Shown: piece after piece, positions 36,271-46,103 of the stretch
How the letters are laid out: each line of letters begins with the position of its first letter
Numbering within the stretch: position 1 is the stretch's first letter
Source of the DNA: Chryseobacterium lathyri
GTDB lineage: Bacteria > Bacteroidota > Bacteroidia > Flavobacteriales > Weeksellaceae
Length of the DNA: 64,000 bases
Direction of reading: 5' to 3'
Assembly (NCBI RefSeq): GCF_003290185.1
Contig: NZ_QNFY01000012.1
Span: 109,612 to 173,611 of the forward strand
Notes under the pieces: model-generated
Database searches by the model: none
What the model was told of the DNA's origin: nothing
What the model saw: only the letters and a program-made list of their open reading frames with translations
Position numbers and translations under genes: made by a program

Positions 36271-36942
36271 ATGGAAGATTTAGCGCAAACTTTTGAATAT
36301 TTAAAGCAGTTTTTAACAGAGGAAAGACTCTCAAAAATAGAACATTTCTCCAAAGAAAGTTCCGATTTTGTCCTTCCTGTGATGGACGATGTCTACCAGT
36401 TCAGAAACGCAGCAGCTATTATAAGATCAGTAGAGGCAAATGCGTTTCACAAGGTGGTGGCTATGGAAGAGGAAAATGTTTTCGATCCTAACCTTACTGT
36501 AACCAAAGGTGCCGAAACCTGGGTAGAAGTAGAGAAAATGCCTAAAAATATAGCTTCATTGCAGAATATCAAAGACAGAGGATATAAAATTCTGGCCGTA
36601 TCCCTTGAAAAAAATGCGGTTATGCTTCCCGATTATCAAATCACAGAACCTATCGCTCTTGTATTTGGAACTGAGAAAGAAGGCGTGTCAGAAGAAGTCT
36701 TAGACTTTGCAGATGAAACACTGGCTATTCCGATGTACGGTCTGACGAGGAGTTATAACGTTTCCGTAGCCGCAGGTATCTGTATGTACGAACTGAAACA
36801 GAAACTGATTAAATCAGGTATTGATTATAAGTTGAACGAAGAAAAACTGATGAAAATGAAGATCCGATGGGCAGTCAATTCAATGCGAAGCGGCCAGCAG
36901 ATTTTCGAAAAATATCTTAAAGACCATAACCTGGAAATGTAG
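36271..36942 (+). CDS. trmH: tRNA (guanosine-2'-O-)-methyltransferase, TrmH/SpoU family
   Basis: The 223-residue SPOUT methyltransferase carries the knot motifs ALVFGTEKEGVSEEVL and MYGLTRSYNVSVAAGICMYE near the C terminus, with the usual Arg in the N-terminal half (FRNAAAIIRS). It most resembles TrmH, which methylates G18 in the D loop of tRNAs. A TAATTTG box at 36247-36253 may be its promoter element. Position 18 specificity is inferred from overall similarity. Confidence 0.85.
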   Translation: MEDLAQTFEYLKQFLTEERLSKIEHFSKESSDFVLPVMDDVYQFRNAAAIIRSVEANAFHKVVAMEEENVFDPNLTVTKGAETWVEVEKMPKNIASLQNIKDRGYKILAVSLEKNAVMLPDYQITEPIALVFGTEKEGVSEEVLDFADETLAIPMYGLTRSYNVSVAAGICMYELKQKLIKSGIDYKLNEEKLMKMKIRWAVNSMRSGQQIFEKYLKDHNLEM

Positions 36943-36996
36943 GGAATTTGTTAATTTATTGATAAATAGACACTCCTAATTTCTAACCTCTAACTT

Positions 36997-37698
36997 CTAA
37001 TTTTTCATCATATTGAAATAATTCCACGCCGCCACAAATACACCCGCCGTTTCCGTTCTCAATCTTTGATTTCCAAGTGAAACTGCTTTTACATTAGTGT
37101 CGGACAGAAATTGAATTTCCTTTTCAGAAAAATCCCCTTCAGGGCCAATCAAAAAAGTGATCTGTTCCAGAGCAGGAATGTGGTTAAGCTCAATCCTTTC
37201 AAGATTTTCATGACAGTGCGCTACAAAAGTATGCTGTGGATCAATGTTTTTTAAGAAATCTGTAAGCTTCACCGCATCATTAATGACAGGGAAATGGAAT
37301 CGCAAGCTTTGTTTGGAAGCAGCAACAGCCTGCTTTCTGAGCTTATCAATATTAATAATTTTACGTTCAGTTTTTTCTGTAATAATAATACTGATCTCTG
37401 AAATGCCCATTTCCACAGCCTTTTCCACAAAAAACTCGATCCTGTCGATATTTTTCGTCGGAGCAATGGCAATATGAAGTCGGGGACTAAAATCCTGAGT
37501 ATTGGTTTTAATTTCAGAAACTTCTAAGCCGGCTTTTTTTCCTTCGATAACTAATTTTCCGGAAGCAATATTTCCTTTTCCGTCTGTTACGTAAATTTCT
37601 TCACCATCTTTCATACGGAGAACTTTCACAATGTGCTGTTGTTCTTCATCATTAATTATTGCTTTTCCGTTATTGATTTCGCCAAAAAAAAGTTTCAT
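36997..37698 (-). CDS. rsmE: 16S rRNA (uracil-1498-N3)-methyltransferase
   Basis: The 233-residue SPOUT enzyme methylates U1498 of 16S rRNA. Typical motifs are EEQQHIVKVLRMKDGEEI in the N-terminal PUA-like domain, LIGPEGDFSEKE in the knot and SLGNQRLRTETAGV at the C terminus. It lies convergent with trmH across 54 bases of filler, and 45 bases downstream of an unknown gene that follows tsaD. Confidence 0.94.
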   Translation of the reverse strand: MKLFFGEINNGKAIINDEEQQHIVKVLRMKDGEEIYVTDGKGNIASGKLVIEGKKAGLEVSEIKTNTQDFSPRLHIAIAPTKNIDRIEFFVEKAVEMGISEISIIITEKTERKIINIDKLRKQAVAASKQSLRFHFPVINDAVKLTDFLKNIDPQHTFVAHCHENLERIELNHIPALEQITFLIGPEGDFSEKEIQFLSDTNVKAVSLGNQRLRTETAGVFVAAWNYFNMMKN

Positions 37699-37743
37699 AT
37701 ATTGATATTTAGAATGCGCCTGAATTGTATTGATAAGTGATGA

Positions 37744-38154
37744 TTAAAAGGTAATTTCATTATCGCTTATAAATGCTACACCGGTTTTTATCGTGGTATA
37801 AATATCGCCTTCACAATCTCTATATGAACATGCGTAAATTTCTTCAACCCACTTATTATTCATAAAAATTAAATTCAAATATTCGTTTTTTCTTAAATTA
37901 TTTTTGATGGATAAGTAATCTCCTTCTTTGGGTTCGTAAGTAAAACTAAATACATTTTCTGAATTGATCTTCTCTATAATCTCTTCCTTTATATTTTGAA
38001 CATATCCAATTTCTGAACTTATCATTAAATAATCTTCGTCCTCAGATTTTTCTGTCACTTCATTTTTTCCTATAACGGTTTCTAAAACCCAATAATATTT
38101 TGAGTTTTTTTTAGAATGCGTTCCCAGTATTTTTTCTTCTAATAGTATTTTCAT
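37744..38154 (-). CDS. unknown protein coupled to tsaD
   Basis: The 136-residue acidic protein (MKILLEEKILGTHSKKNSKYY at its start, ISDNEITF at its end) has no signal peptide, membrane helix or motif I recognise. Its ATG overlaps the tsaD stop as ATGA, so it is translationally coupled to tsaD, yet that does not establish a role in tRNA modification. A beta-rich small fold is suggested by the alternating hydrophobic pattern. Confidence 0.6.
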   Translation of the reverse strand: MKILLEEKILGTHSKKNSKYYWVLETVIGKNEVTEKSEDEDYLMISSEIGYVQNIKEEIIEKINSENVFSFTYEPKEGDYLSIKNNLRKNEYLNLIFMNNKWVEEIYACSYRDCEGDIYTTIKTGVAFISDNEITF

Positions 38155-39167
38155 AAATCATATTTTGCAGTTGCGGAAGTTCTCAGATCCGTAAATTCAC
38201 CTCTTTCAAACTTCAATTGAGCAACCATGGCAATCATCGCAGCATTATCAGTTGTATATTCAAATTTTGGAATGTAGATATTCCAGCCTAATTTTTCATG
38301 ATTGTCCTCCATTACTTTTCTCAAAGCAGAATTGGCAGAAACTCCACCGGCGATGGCCACCTCTTTTATATTCAATTCTTTGGCGGCTTTTTCAAGTTTA
38401 GTCATCAGAATTTCAATGATTGTTCTCTGAACCGAAGCACAAAGATCATTCAGATTTTCTTTAATAAAATCCGGATTTTTTTTTACCTCTTTCTGAATAT
38501 AATAAAGAACGGAAGTTTTGATCCCGCTGAATGAATAGTCATAGCCTTCCATCTTAGGTTTGTTGAATGTAAAAGCATCAGGATTTCCTTCCTTAGCCAA
38601 TCGATCTATAATAGGCCCGGCAGGATAATCAAGGTCGAAAATCTTTCCAATCTTGTCAAAAGCCTCTCCTGCAGCATCATCTATTGTTTTTCCGATAATT
38701 TCCATATCAAAATAATCCCTTACCAATACAATCATCGTATGACCTCCGCTTACCGTAAGACACAGAAAAGGGAATTGAGGCGGCATAGGATTTGCATCTG
38801 CAATGAAATGGGCTAAAATGTGTGCCTGGAGATGGTTAACTTCAATTAATGGAACATTTAAGCTCATTGCCAAAGACTTAGCAAATGATGTTCCTACAAG
38901 AAGTGATCCCAAAAGTCCGGGACCGCGTGTAAATCCTATAGCTGAAATAGCATTTTGTTGTATATTTGCTTTAGTAAGAGATTTTTCAACAACGGGGATT
39001 ATATTTTGTTGATGCGCTCGCGATGCCAGTTCCGGGACCACACCTCCATATTCTTTATGGATGGCCTGATTCGCAGCAATGTTGGACAGAATACAGTTTC
39101 CCTTGATGATAGCTGCTGAGGTGTCGTCGCAGGACGATTCAATACCTAAAATTATAGAGTCGCTCAT
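38151..39167 (-). CDS. tsaD: tRNA N6-adenosine threonylcarbamoyltransferase
   Basis: The 338-residue Kae1/TsaD enzyme transfers threonylcarbamoyl to A37 of ANN-decoding tRNAs. Motifs visible are GIESSCDDTSAAII at the start, the iron ligands in VNHLQAHILAHF, SGGHTMIV, and GGVSANSALR near the end. Its start codon is only 4 bases from the start codon of the divergent TamB-like gene. It is followed by an overlapping unknown gene and then rsmE. Confidence 0.96.
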   Translation of the reverse strand: MSDSIILGIESSCDDTSAAIIKGNCILSNIAANQAIHKEYGGVVPELASRAHQQNIIPVVEKSLTKANIQQNAISAIGFTRGPGLLGSLLVGTSFAKSLAMSLNVPLIEVNHLQAHILAHFIADANPMPPQFPFLCLTVSGGHTMIVLVRDYFDMEIIGKTIDDAAGEAFDKIGKIFDLDYPAGPIIDRLAKEGNPDAFTFNKPKMEGYDYSFSGIKTSVLYYIQKEVKKNPDFIKENLNDLCASVQRTIIEILMTKLEKAAKELNIKEVAIAGGVSANSALRKVMEDNHEKLGWNIYIPKFEYTTDNAAMIAMVAQLKFERGEFTDLRTSATAKYDL

Positions 39168-39171
39168 AATA

Positions 39172-42100
39172 ATGGCAAAGTTAGAGAATAATAACGAGAA
39201 TGAGAATAAAAAATCGGTAACTGAGAACCTAAGTGATCAGGTACAGAAGACTGTTGGGGATGTAGAAGGGGCTGTAAAGGAGACCGTTAAAGAAGCGTCT
39301 GAACTGGCATCAGATGCTATTCATCATCCTGTAGAAACGGCTGAAGAATTTGGAAAGCAGGCTGTAAAAGATGTCACCAGCTATTCCTGGTGGGCAAAAC
39401 TTCTCCTGATCCTTTTCTGGTTGGGAGTTATTCTTGTTGGAGGAATACTTACTGCCATTAACCTTCCGGTAACCAAACGGTGGGCAGCCAATCAGGCGCT
39501 TCAGATCGTAAATAAAGACTTTAAAGCAGGGATGTCTACAGAGAGTGTAGAAGTAGATTATTTTGGAGACGTCACTATAAAAGGATTAAAAATAAAAGAC
39601 TACAAAGGGCTGGAATTTATCAAAGCAAGAGAATTTCGCGCCAATTCAGATTGGATGTCTCTCGCTTACAATGCTATTTCAGGAAACAGTAATTCACTAA
39701 GCTTTAATTCCCTCACCCTGGTTAATGCAGATGTAAAGGTGATCACCTATAAAGGGGACAGTATTTCCAATTTTATCAGATTTACACAGCTTTTCGACAG
39801 TGGGAAGAAAAGAGATCCTAAAAAGCCTCCTTTTCAGCTCGATTCCCGTGTACAGATCATTGATTCAAAGGTGTCTATTGTAAGTCAAAACTCTCCGGGA
39901 GAACCTGGAAAATGGCTTACTGCCACAAATTTTAATTTAAAAGCACCTAATGTAAAGGTTAACGGGGCCAATATTTCGGCACTGATTAATAATATGTCCT
40001 TCGTTACTAACAGATGGGGGAAATCTCATTTTGTAGATACTTTTTCTACTGAACTTTCTTTAACACCTGAATTTCTGTCACTAAAAGACCTTACCCTGAA
40101 TACTGATCATTCACTGCTCCAGGGAAATATCAAATTTAATCTTCATGACGGTTCATGGGCAGATTTTGCAGACCGTGTACGCTGGGATATGGAAATCCAG
40201 CAGGGAAGTCAGCTGAGCGGATATGATATCAGTTATTTTGTGACCAACTGGGATAATTTTAAGCCATTCAACCTTGCCGGGAAAATGACCGGTCCTTTAA
40301 ATAAATTTCATTTAGAGAATTTCCTGATCAGAAATCCTGACGTCAATATCGCAACCAAAACAATGAAGGTCGACAGACTGCTGAAAGGAAATTTTGCCAT
40401 TGAAACGAACGATCTTTCTACCGATTTTACTTATAAGGATCTAAAAGCCATGATGCCTTCATTTATTTCTAAAAAGATGAAGAACTTTGCTGATGATTTC
40501 GGGAAGCTGAAATATAACGGAGCAGCAAGGGTAACTCCTGAGCAGGTTTACGTTTCCAGTGGAAACCTGATGACAGGAATAGGGCAGGCCAAGATCTCTA
40601 AACTTTCACTTACCGCATACAGTACGGCAATGCCTAAATATTCGGGATATCTCGAAGTAAAAGACCTGAATACCTCTGTCATCACCAAGAATAAAAGTGT
40701 TGGCCTGATCTCCGGTAAATTTGATCTTAACGGACAGAGTTTTGACGTGAATACAATGCGTCTGACCACGAAATCCCAGATCACCAGCATCGAAATTATG
40801 GATAAGCAGATCAGTAATGTGTATCTTGACGGATTGCTGGATCATAAAAAATATAATGGACTCATCACCGTGAATGATGAGCAGGCTAAAGCAACGATTA
40901 AAGGGCTTATTGATTTCAGTACCTCAAGGGTCGCGATGAATGTAAATGCAGATGTCACTTCTCTGAATATGAATTATTTTACCAATAAACCGGGAAGCCA
41001 GATCGTGAGCGGACGGGTGGAAGGTAAAATGTCTATGTCTAATATTAACGATTTGACTTTAGATGTGGATGCCAATGATCTTCACTTTGCCACAGCCACA
41101 CAAAAATACATTATTCCAAACGCCAAGCTGAAAACTTTTGTGGAAGCCGGCGGACGTGTCATTGATGTGGATGCACCTGGCGCTGCAAGCGGTAAAATAT
41201 CAGGAAGATATAACCTTGCCGATCTTGCGGGTATGGTAGAGAATGGAATCGGAAGAATTCTCGTAGGCCCACCACCGAGAAAATTATACAGAGGTCAGAA
41301 TTTTAAAATGAATTTTGATGTTCAGCAGGGCGTTGTGAATTATTTCCTGCCCGATCTGAAGCTTCCGCAGGGTGCTGTGATAGAAGGAGAATACAACGGA
41401 GATTCAAATGATCTCATCCTGAATCTGGATGCAGCCTCTCTGAAGTATATTATGACGAAGAAGGAAGAAATTTCGGATGCAGACAAAGCTTTGGCCGCCG
41501 CCAATCCTGAATACAAAATTAATGACAGAAATAATATTTCCAGAGACAGTGCGATGATCGACAGCGTGATGGTGAGGATCAATACGGCAAACCTTAATGA
41601 ACAGCTGTATGCAAGGGTCAGCAAACTGGTATACAATAACAATATTATTAAGGATTTTGAACTTAAAGGTAAAAATGAAGACAATACGGCTCTTCATCTG
41701 GCCACTACCTTCAAGCATGGAAGTCCTGAGGATGATTTGAATGATAATCTTAAAGCTTATGCTATTAACGTAGATCAGTCTACGAATGCTGCCGGGGATT
41801 ACGTTTTCAGGTTTGAACCTACAGAAGTTAAATTTAATGAGGTGACTTGGGCAATAGATACAAGCCCCGAACTGGATCATTCCATTACTTACAGAAAAAA
41901 CGCAGGAGATTTCGATATCAGGAACCTGCGTATATATTCAGATAAAAGTGCCCTGTTTATTAAAGAGGCACAGTTCAAATCCGCCAAAGACTTTTATTTA
42001 GACGCAGAGATTAACGAATTTGCTATTGAAAAGCTTCTTGAAATGCAGTCCGGGGGAAATCCTATGGGAATAAAAGGCCTGGCAAACGGAAGTGTAAAGA

Positions 42101-43962
42101 TCAAGATGGATAAAAGCACTTTGCAACCAATTGTAGATCTTACTGTAGATAATATTGTGATGAACGGAAACCAGATGGGTGACCTTACTATTTCTGCTAC
42201 AAACGGTTTCTCTCTGAATGTGTATGACGTAGATGTAAAGGTAGCTTCAGCAGGGGTTCTTGGAAATAACAACCTTCATCTGACAGGTACCGTCAATAAT
42301 AACACTGCTTCTCCTACAATTGATCTCACTGCAGAAATGCGGGATTTTGACCTTGCTTTTACCCAGCAGTTTGTTCAGACTGTTTTCGGAAATATCAGAG
42401 GGAAAGCTACAGGTGATCTGAAGATCAACGGAAAGTTGAGTGATCTTGATTATAGCGGGGATATTGCTTTAAAAGGTTTCGGTTTAAAGCTCCTGTTTAC
42501 CGGAGTAGATTATTCATTTGATGATACAGTGATTCCGCTTTCCCGTGGACTTGCCATTCTTAACAATATTGAAGTTCATGACGGAAGATCGAATTCTAAG
42601 GGAACAATTTCAGGTGCGATCCAGTTTGAGACAATTTCGTCAATGGGGGTCAACCTCGTAATGAGGGCTGACAATCTTCTTATGCTGAATACGAGCCAGA
42701 AAGATTATGATCTGTTTTGGGGAAGGGTTTACGGTCAGGGAGATCTCTATGTAGACGGACCTGTTTCCGGATTGAGTATTTCAACTCCTAATATGAAAGC
42801 CCTGAACGGAAGTAATTTTACCTTTAATTCCAGCTCGACATCCAATGTTGAAGAATTTAAAATGCTGAGATTCCTGAAAGAAGGAAAAGACGGGCTTATC
42901 ACGCTGGAAGAAAAGAAGAAGACGGGAGCTAATATGCGCATCGACTTCAGTCTTGATGTGGATAAAGGAACTACGGTGAATGTTCTTGTGGGTGATGATG
43001 TAGGTAATATCACTGTAAAAGGAACTGCAGACAGGCTGAGGTTCCAGATGGGGCGACAAGGCAACATTGCCATGAATGGTACTTATAAAGTAGATAACGG
43101 AACATTTGTTTCCAAAGCTATTCTTAATAAGACCTTCCAAATAGAAAAGAACAGCAGCATCAGATGGGATGGTGATGCGATGAAGCCGGCACTCGATATT
43201 ACAGCCAATTATGTGAGAATGGTTTCCAATGCAGGGGAATATTTAAGCATGGGGAAACTGCAGCCGATCAGTGTACTGCTTCAGGCCAATATTACCCAGT
43301 CTCTCATCAATCCTAAAATTGATCTGAACGTGACTGCCCTTGATGTTTCCAGCCAGGTAAAAGAGACGTTGGCAGCTAAGATGAGCCAGGAAGGTGAAAA
43401 AGTGCTTCAGTTTGGTTCCGTCCTGCTGCTGAGCACATTTAATGTTTCGAACAGTGGAGGAGTGGATTTTGATGTGGCAGGTGTAGCGGAATCTTCTGGA
43501 TACAATATGCTTCTGAAACAGTTGGGATCAGTTCTTAATACAATGAGCAACGAATTCCAGATCGATTTGAATTATGTAAAAGGTGACCAAAATTCCAACA
43601 CTGGTGACCGGGCCAATGCCGGGGTGAGTGTGGCCCTTTCACCAAGGGTAAACATTAAAACCGGACTGGGGATTCCGCTGACAAAAACAGAAGGTACACA
43701 GACCAATTATCTTTCTGGTGAGGGATCTATTGAATATGATATTTCTAAAAAGAATGATGGAAGTCTTGTCCTAAGAGGGTATTCCAAGCCTACCAATATT
43801 GGGATGGTAAGTACCAATGGTTCTGCAAATCAGGCCTATGGTGGGGGAGTTGTGTGGAGCAAAAGCTTTAATTCTCTCTTTAAAAAGAGGAAAAAAGATA
43901 AAAAACAGTCAGAAGCTAAAGCGGAAATAAAAACAGATTCTACAAAATCGACTAGTAAATAA
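39172..43962 (+). CDS. TamB-domain translocation/assembly protein (DUF490)
   Basis: With the ATG at 39172 the product has 1596 residues. A helical, charged N terminus precedes one membrane helix (LLLILFWLGVILVGGILTAI, about residues 75-95). A very long AsmA/TamB-like beta-helical periplasmic region follows, and a C-terminal DUF490 block (GNITVKGTADRLRFQMGRQG, NGTYKVDNGTFVSKAIL, QIEKNSSIRWDGDAMKPALD) comes near residues 1280-1340. TamB-type proteins form hydrophobic grooves that move phospholipids or help outer-membrane proteins. The upstream 31 codons of open frame overlap tsaD and are rejected. Confidence 0.9.
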   Translation: MAKLENNNENENKKSVTENLSDQVQKTVGDVEGAVKETVKEASELASDAIHHPVETAEEFGKQAVKDVTSYSWWAKLLLILFWLGVILVGGILTAINLPVTKRWAANQALQIVNKDFKAGMSTESVEVDYFGDVTIKGLKIKDYKGLEFIKAREFRANSDWMSLAYNAISGNSNSLSFNSLTLVNADVKVITYKGDSISNFIRFTQLFDSGKKRDPKKPPFQLDSRVQIIDSKVSIVSQNSPGEPGKWLTATNFNLKAPNVKVNGANISALINNMSFVTNRWGKSHFVDTFSTELSLTPEFLSLKDLTLNTDHSLLQGNIKFNLHDGSWADFADRVRWDMEIQQGSQLSGYDISYFVTNWDNFKPFNLAGKMTGPLNKFHLENFLIRNPDVNIATKTMKVDRLLKGNFAIETNDLSTDFTYKDLKAMMPSFISKKMKNFADDFGKLKYNGAARVTPEQVYVSSGNLMTGIGQAKISKLSLTAYSTAMPKYSGYLEVKDLNTSVITKNKSVGLISGKFDLNGQSFDVNTMRLTTKSQITSIEIMDKQISNVYLDGLLDHKKYNGLITVNDEQAKATIKGLIDFSTSRVAMNVNADVTSLNMNYFTNKPGSQIVSGRVEGKMSMSNINDLTLDVDANDLHFATATQKYIIPNAKLKTFVEAGGRVIDVDAPGAASGKISGRYNLADLAGMVENGIGRILVGPPPRKLYRGQNFKMNFDVQQGVVNYFLPDLKLPQGAVIEGEYNGDSNDLILNLDAASLKYIMTKKEEISDADKALAAANPEYKINDRNNISRDSAMIDSVMVRINTANLNEQLYARVSKLVYNNNIIKDFELKGKNEDNTALHLATTFKHGSPEDDLNDNLKAYAINVDQSTNAAGDYVFRFEPTEVKFNEVTWAIDTSPELDHSITYRKNAGDFDIRNLRIYSDKSALFIKEAQFKSAKDFYLDAEINEFAIEKLLEMQSGGNPMGIKGLANGSVKIKMDKSTLQPIVDLTVDNIVMNGNQMGDLTISATNGFSLNVYDVDVKVASAGVLGNNNLHLTGTVNNNTASPTIDLTAEMRDFDLAFTQQFVQTVFGNIRGKATGDLKINGKLSDLDYSGDIALKGFGLKLLFTGVDYSFDDTVIPLSRGLAILNNIEVHDGRSNSKGTISGAIQFETISSMGVNLVMRADNLLMLNTSQKDYDLFWGRVYGQGDLYVDGPVSGLSISTPNMKALNGSNFTFNSSSTSNVEEFKMLRFLKEGKDGLITLEEKKKTGANMRIDFSLDVDKGTTVNVLVGDDVGNITVKGTADRLRFQMGRQGNIAMNGTYKVDNGTFVSKAILNKTFQIEKNSSIRWDGDAMKPALDITANYVRMVSNAGEYLSMGKLQPISVLLQANITQSLINPKIDLNVTALDVSSQVKETLAAKMSQEGEKVLQFGSVLLLSTFNVSNSGGVDFDVAGVAESSGYNMLLKQLGSVLNTMSNEFQIDLNYVKGDQNSNTGDRANAGVSVALSPRVNIKTGLGIPLTKTEGTQTNYLSGEGSIEYDISKKNDGSLVLRGYSKPTNIGMVSTNGSANQAYGGGVVWSKSFNSLFKKRKKDKKQSEAKAEIKTDSTKSTSK

Positions 43963-44096
43963 TCGTAATATTTTAATGATTTTTATCATCCGTGTTAATT
44001 ATTGTTAATGTTTGATATAATTTTTTTAGTTAAATTATTTTTTATAAATTTGCAACAAATACATAGATTTTTTAAGAAAATTGTAATTTAACTAAT

Positions 44097-44567
44097 ATGA
44101 ACTATCAACTGGACGAAATAGACAAGAAAATTCTTGATTTCTTAGTCGAAAACACAAGAATGCCTTTTACTGAAATTGCAAAACAGATGGATGTTTCTGC
44201 TGGAACAATTCACGTAAGAGTGAAAAAAATGGAGGATGCAGGTATTATTTTGGGATCATCTCTTAATATCGATTATGGCAAGCTGGATTATCACTTTACA
44301 GCTTTCATTGGAATCCTTTTGACAAAATCAAACCGCACTCAAGAGGTATTGAAAGAGCTTTCAGTACTTCCAAATGTAATCGAAGCGAGCGTTATTTCCG
44401 GAAAATATAACATTTTCTGTAAAGTAAGAGCTAAGAATACGGAAGATGCGAAAAGAATTATCTATCAGATAGACGACATTCAAGATGTAATGAGAACCGA
44501 AAGTATGATCTCTATGGAAGAGTACTTGAGCGACAAAAACAGATTGATCAACGCTATTTCTATATAA
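44097..44567 (+). CDS. Lrp/AsnC family transcriptional regulator
   Basis: The 156-residue protein has an N-terminal winged helix-turn-helix (LDEIDKKILDFLVENTRMPF, then SAGTIHVRVKKMEDAGII) and a C-terminal RAM ligand-binding domain (FTAFIGILLTKSNR, SGKYNIFCKVRAKN). Such regulators sense amino acids and form octamers. A TAAATTTG -7 box stands at 44045-44052. A strong terminator follows. The targets are unknown; no biosynthetic neighbour suggests one. Confidence 0.94.
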   Translation: MNYQLDEIDKKILDFLVENTRMPFTEIAKQMDVSAGTIHVRVKKMEDAGIILGSSLNIDYGKLDYHFTAFIGILLTKSNRTQEVLKELSVLPNVIEASVISGKYNIFCKVRAKNTEDAKRIIYQIDDIQDVMRTESMISMEEYLSDKNRLINAISI

Positions 44568-44593
44568 TTCAAATTTTAAACGAAGATTATATT

Positions 44594-44631
44594 AAAGAAC
44601 TTATGAATATATTCATAAGTTCTTTATTTTT
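44594..44631 (+). terminator. terminator of the Lrp gene, close to the next start codon
   Basis: A 15-bp perfect inverted repeat AAAGAACTTATGAAT/ATTCATAAGTTCTTT with almost no spacer, then ATTTTTG. It ends 7 bases before the ATG of the next gene, so that gene cannot rely on read-through without disrupting the hairpin. Confidence 0.85.
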
Positions 44632-44637
44632 GTAGCT

Positions 44638-45015
44638 ATGGAAGAATACAGTTACTTTGACGAGGATCCAAAGAAAGGATGGGGCTTTATTTCAGCATTT
44701 GCAGCATTAATGCTGTTTACTATTATGGGGTTGGGAATTGATATCGATGAATATCTTCAGCATGAATATCTTCAGATTCCGAGATGGTATTTTTTTGTTA
44801 TTTTTTCTATTGATGCTCTGATGATGCTCGGGCTTATCCTGATGTTCTTCTATAGAAAAATTGGGATTTTTATGTTTCCTGCATTACTGGTACTGCATTT
44901 TTTTATGCATAATTATTACCTGTCCACATTCTTGTATACGGATGTAACCAATCTTTTCCTGTTTACGGGCTTCGGGATGCTGGCAATTATTCCAAAATGG
45001 AAGTTTTTCCGCTAG
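44638..45015 (+). CDS. small four-helix membrane protein of unknown function
   Basis: The 125-residue protein opens with an acidic, aromatic patch (EEYSYFDEDPKKGWGF). Four hydrophobic segments follow (SAFAALMLFTIMGLGI, FFVIFSIDALMMLGLILMFF, FMFPALLVLHFFMHNYYL, LFLFTGFGMLAIIP). No family is recognised. Its stop codon overlaps by 4 bases that of the convergent SPASM maturase gene, so the RiPP operon has no room for a terminator before it runs into this gene. Confidence 0.6.
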   Translation: MEEYSYFDEDPKKGWGFISAFAALMLFTIMGLGIDIDEYLQHEYLQIPRWYFFVIFSIDALMMLGLILMFFYRKIGIFMFPALLVLHFFMHNYYLSTFLYTDVTNLFLFTGFGMLAIIPKWKFFR

Positions 45016-46103
45016 AGGCCTGCATTTAGATTTATTTGCTGCTCATAAAAGCGTATTGCCTCTTGTTTTAAAGGATTTTTGCTCCATGTTTCCCACTTTC
45101 CTGTATAAGGGTCATAACCGCATTTCAGAGGCTTAGAAGTGTCTAATCCTTCACTATTTGTATGATTTCGCTCCGTATAGGCTCTGCAGTCTGTACAAAT
45201 GTACCTGAACTCACAGTCTTTACAGATTTCTATCTTATCTTTGGTGAGGTTCCAATATTTTCTGAATCCCGGCTTTATCACTGCATCCTCAAGACTGATG
45301 TCGTTGATGTTTCCAAAGTTTTCAACCATTAAAGGGCAGTTTTTGATGTTGCCGTTTATATCTATTCCTATTTTTTTGTGGAGACAGGAATTATGATTTA
45401 TGGCTTCTGTTACTTTTGAAATATTAGTGTTGAAATATTTTAGATCTACTTTTCCGCAGGAGGAAATTTTCACCTCTTCTTCAGTAAAGTATAAGTTAAA
45501 TCTAAATTCATCTTTTGTTTTGAAAGGCTTTTTTCCGCAACTGTAAAAAATGATATTATATATTCTCTCCGTATTCTTATGAAGAGTACCTACAAAAAGC
45601 TTATTTACACCTTCATGGAATGGAGAAAAGATTTCTATGCCAGATAAAACGGAAGTAGCAAAGATCTGATCAATTTCTATAAAATCCTCAGCTGTGAATT
45701 TTTCTGTGCTGTAAAGAACCAAATGCTTTATCCTGAGATGTTCTGCTGATTGCTTTATTTTTTTCAAAGCAGCAATTTCTGAAAACTCTATGAAAATTTC
45801 TGTAAGAATACTGGGCTCATCATAATCGTAGGAAAGAGCCGGGAAATTTTTGTCCCAATTATCCTCTGTAATAAATCCATACTCATTTTGTAACAAAATA
45901 TTTAAATATTCGTTAATCATAACTTGGGATTCTTCGTCGTAACCATCGATGATATTTTCTATACAATGTTTTTTTAGTTCCTCTATAATATCATACAATT
46001 CCAATGGATAGAGTTCCGATACATTCCTTTGAAGATCTGATATTAAAATTCTGCCTGCGCCTTTCGTAACTAGTATATTTGAAAATAGATTGAAATATCT
46101 CAT
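45012..46103 (-). CDS. gwsS: grasp-with-spasm SPASM-domain peptide maturase
   Basis: The 363-residue protein carries a SPASM-type cysteine set in its last third: C240, C256, C294, C297, C303, C306 and C328 (pattern C-x15-C ... CKDCEFRYICTDC ... C), suited to an auxiliary Fe-S cluster. The N-terminal part has no CxxxCxxC radical-SAM motif, as is typical of the grasp-with-spasm family. It should act with the ATP-grasp enzyme on the precursor peptide encoded at 48159. Its ATG overlaps the stop of the 59-residue gene upstream as ATGA. It is the last gene of the operon. Confidence 0.88.
   Translation of the reverse strand: MRYFNLFSNILVTKGAGRILISDLQRNVSELYPLELYDIIEELKKHCIENIIDGYDEESQVMINEYLNILLQNEYGFITEDNWDKNFPALSYDYDEPSILTEIFIEFSEIAALKKIKQSAEHLRIKHLVLYSTEKFTAEDFIEIDQIFATSVLSGIEIFSPFHEGVNKLFVGTLHKNTERIYNIIFYSCGKKPFKTKDEFRFNLYFTEEEVKISSCGKVDLKYFNTNISKVTEAINHNSCLHKKIGIDINGNIKNCPLMVENFGNINDISLEDAVIKPGFRKYWNLTKDKIEICKDCEFRYICTDCRAYTERNHTNSEGLDTSKPLKCGYDPYTGKWETWSKNPLKQEAIRFYEQQINLNAGL

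Noticed and set aside
41404..41880. 158-codon minus-strand frame inside the TamB-like gene
   Set aside because: It is antisense to conserved beta-repeat coding sequence and has no family features.
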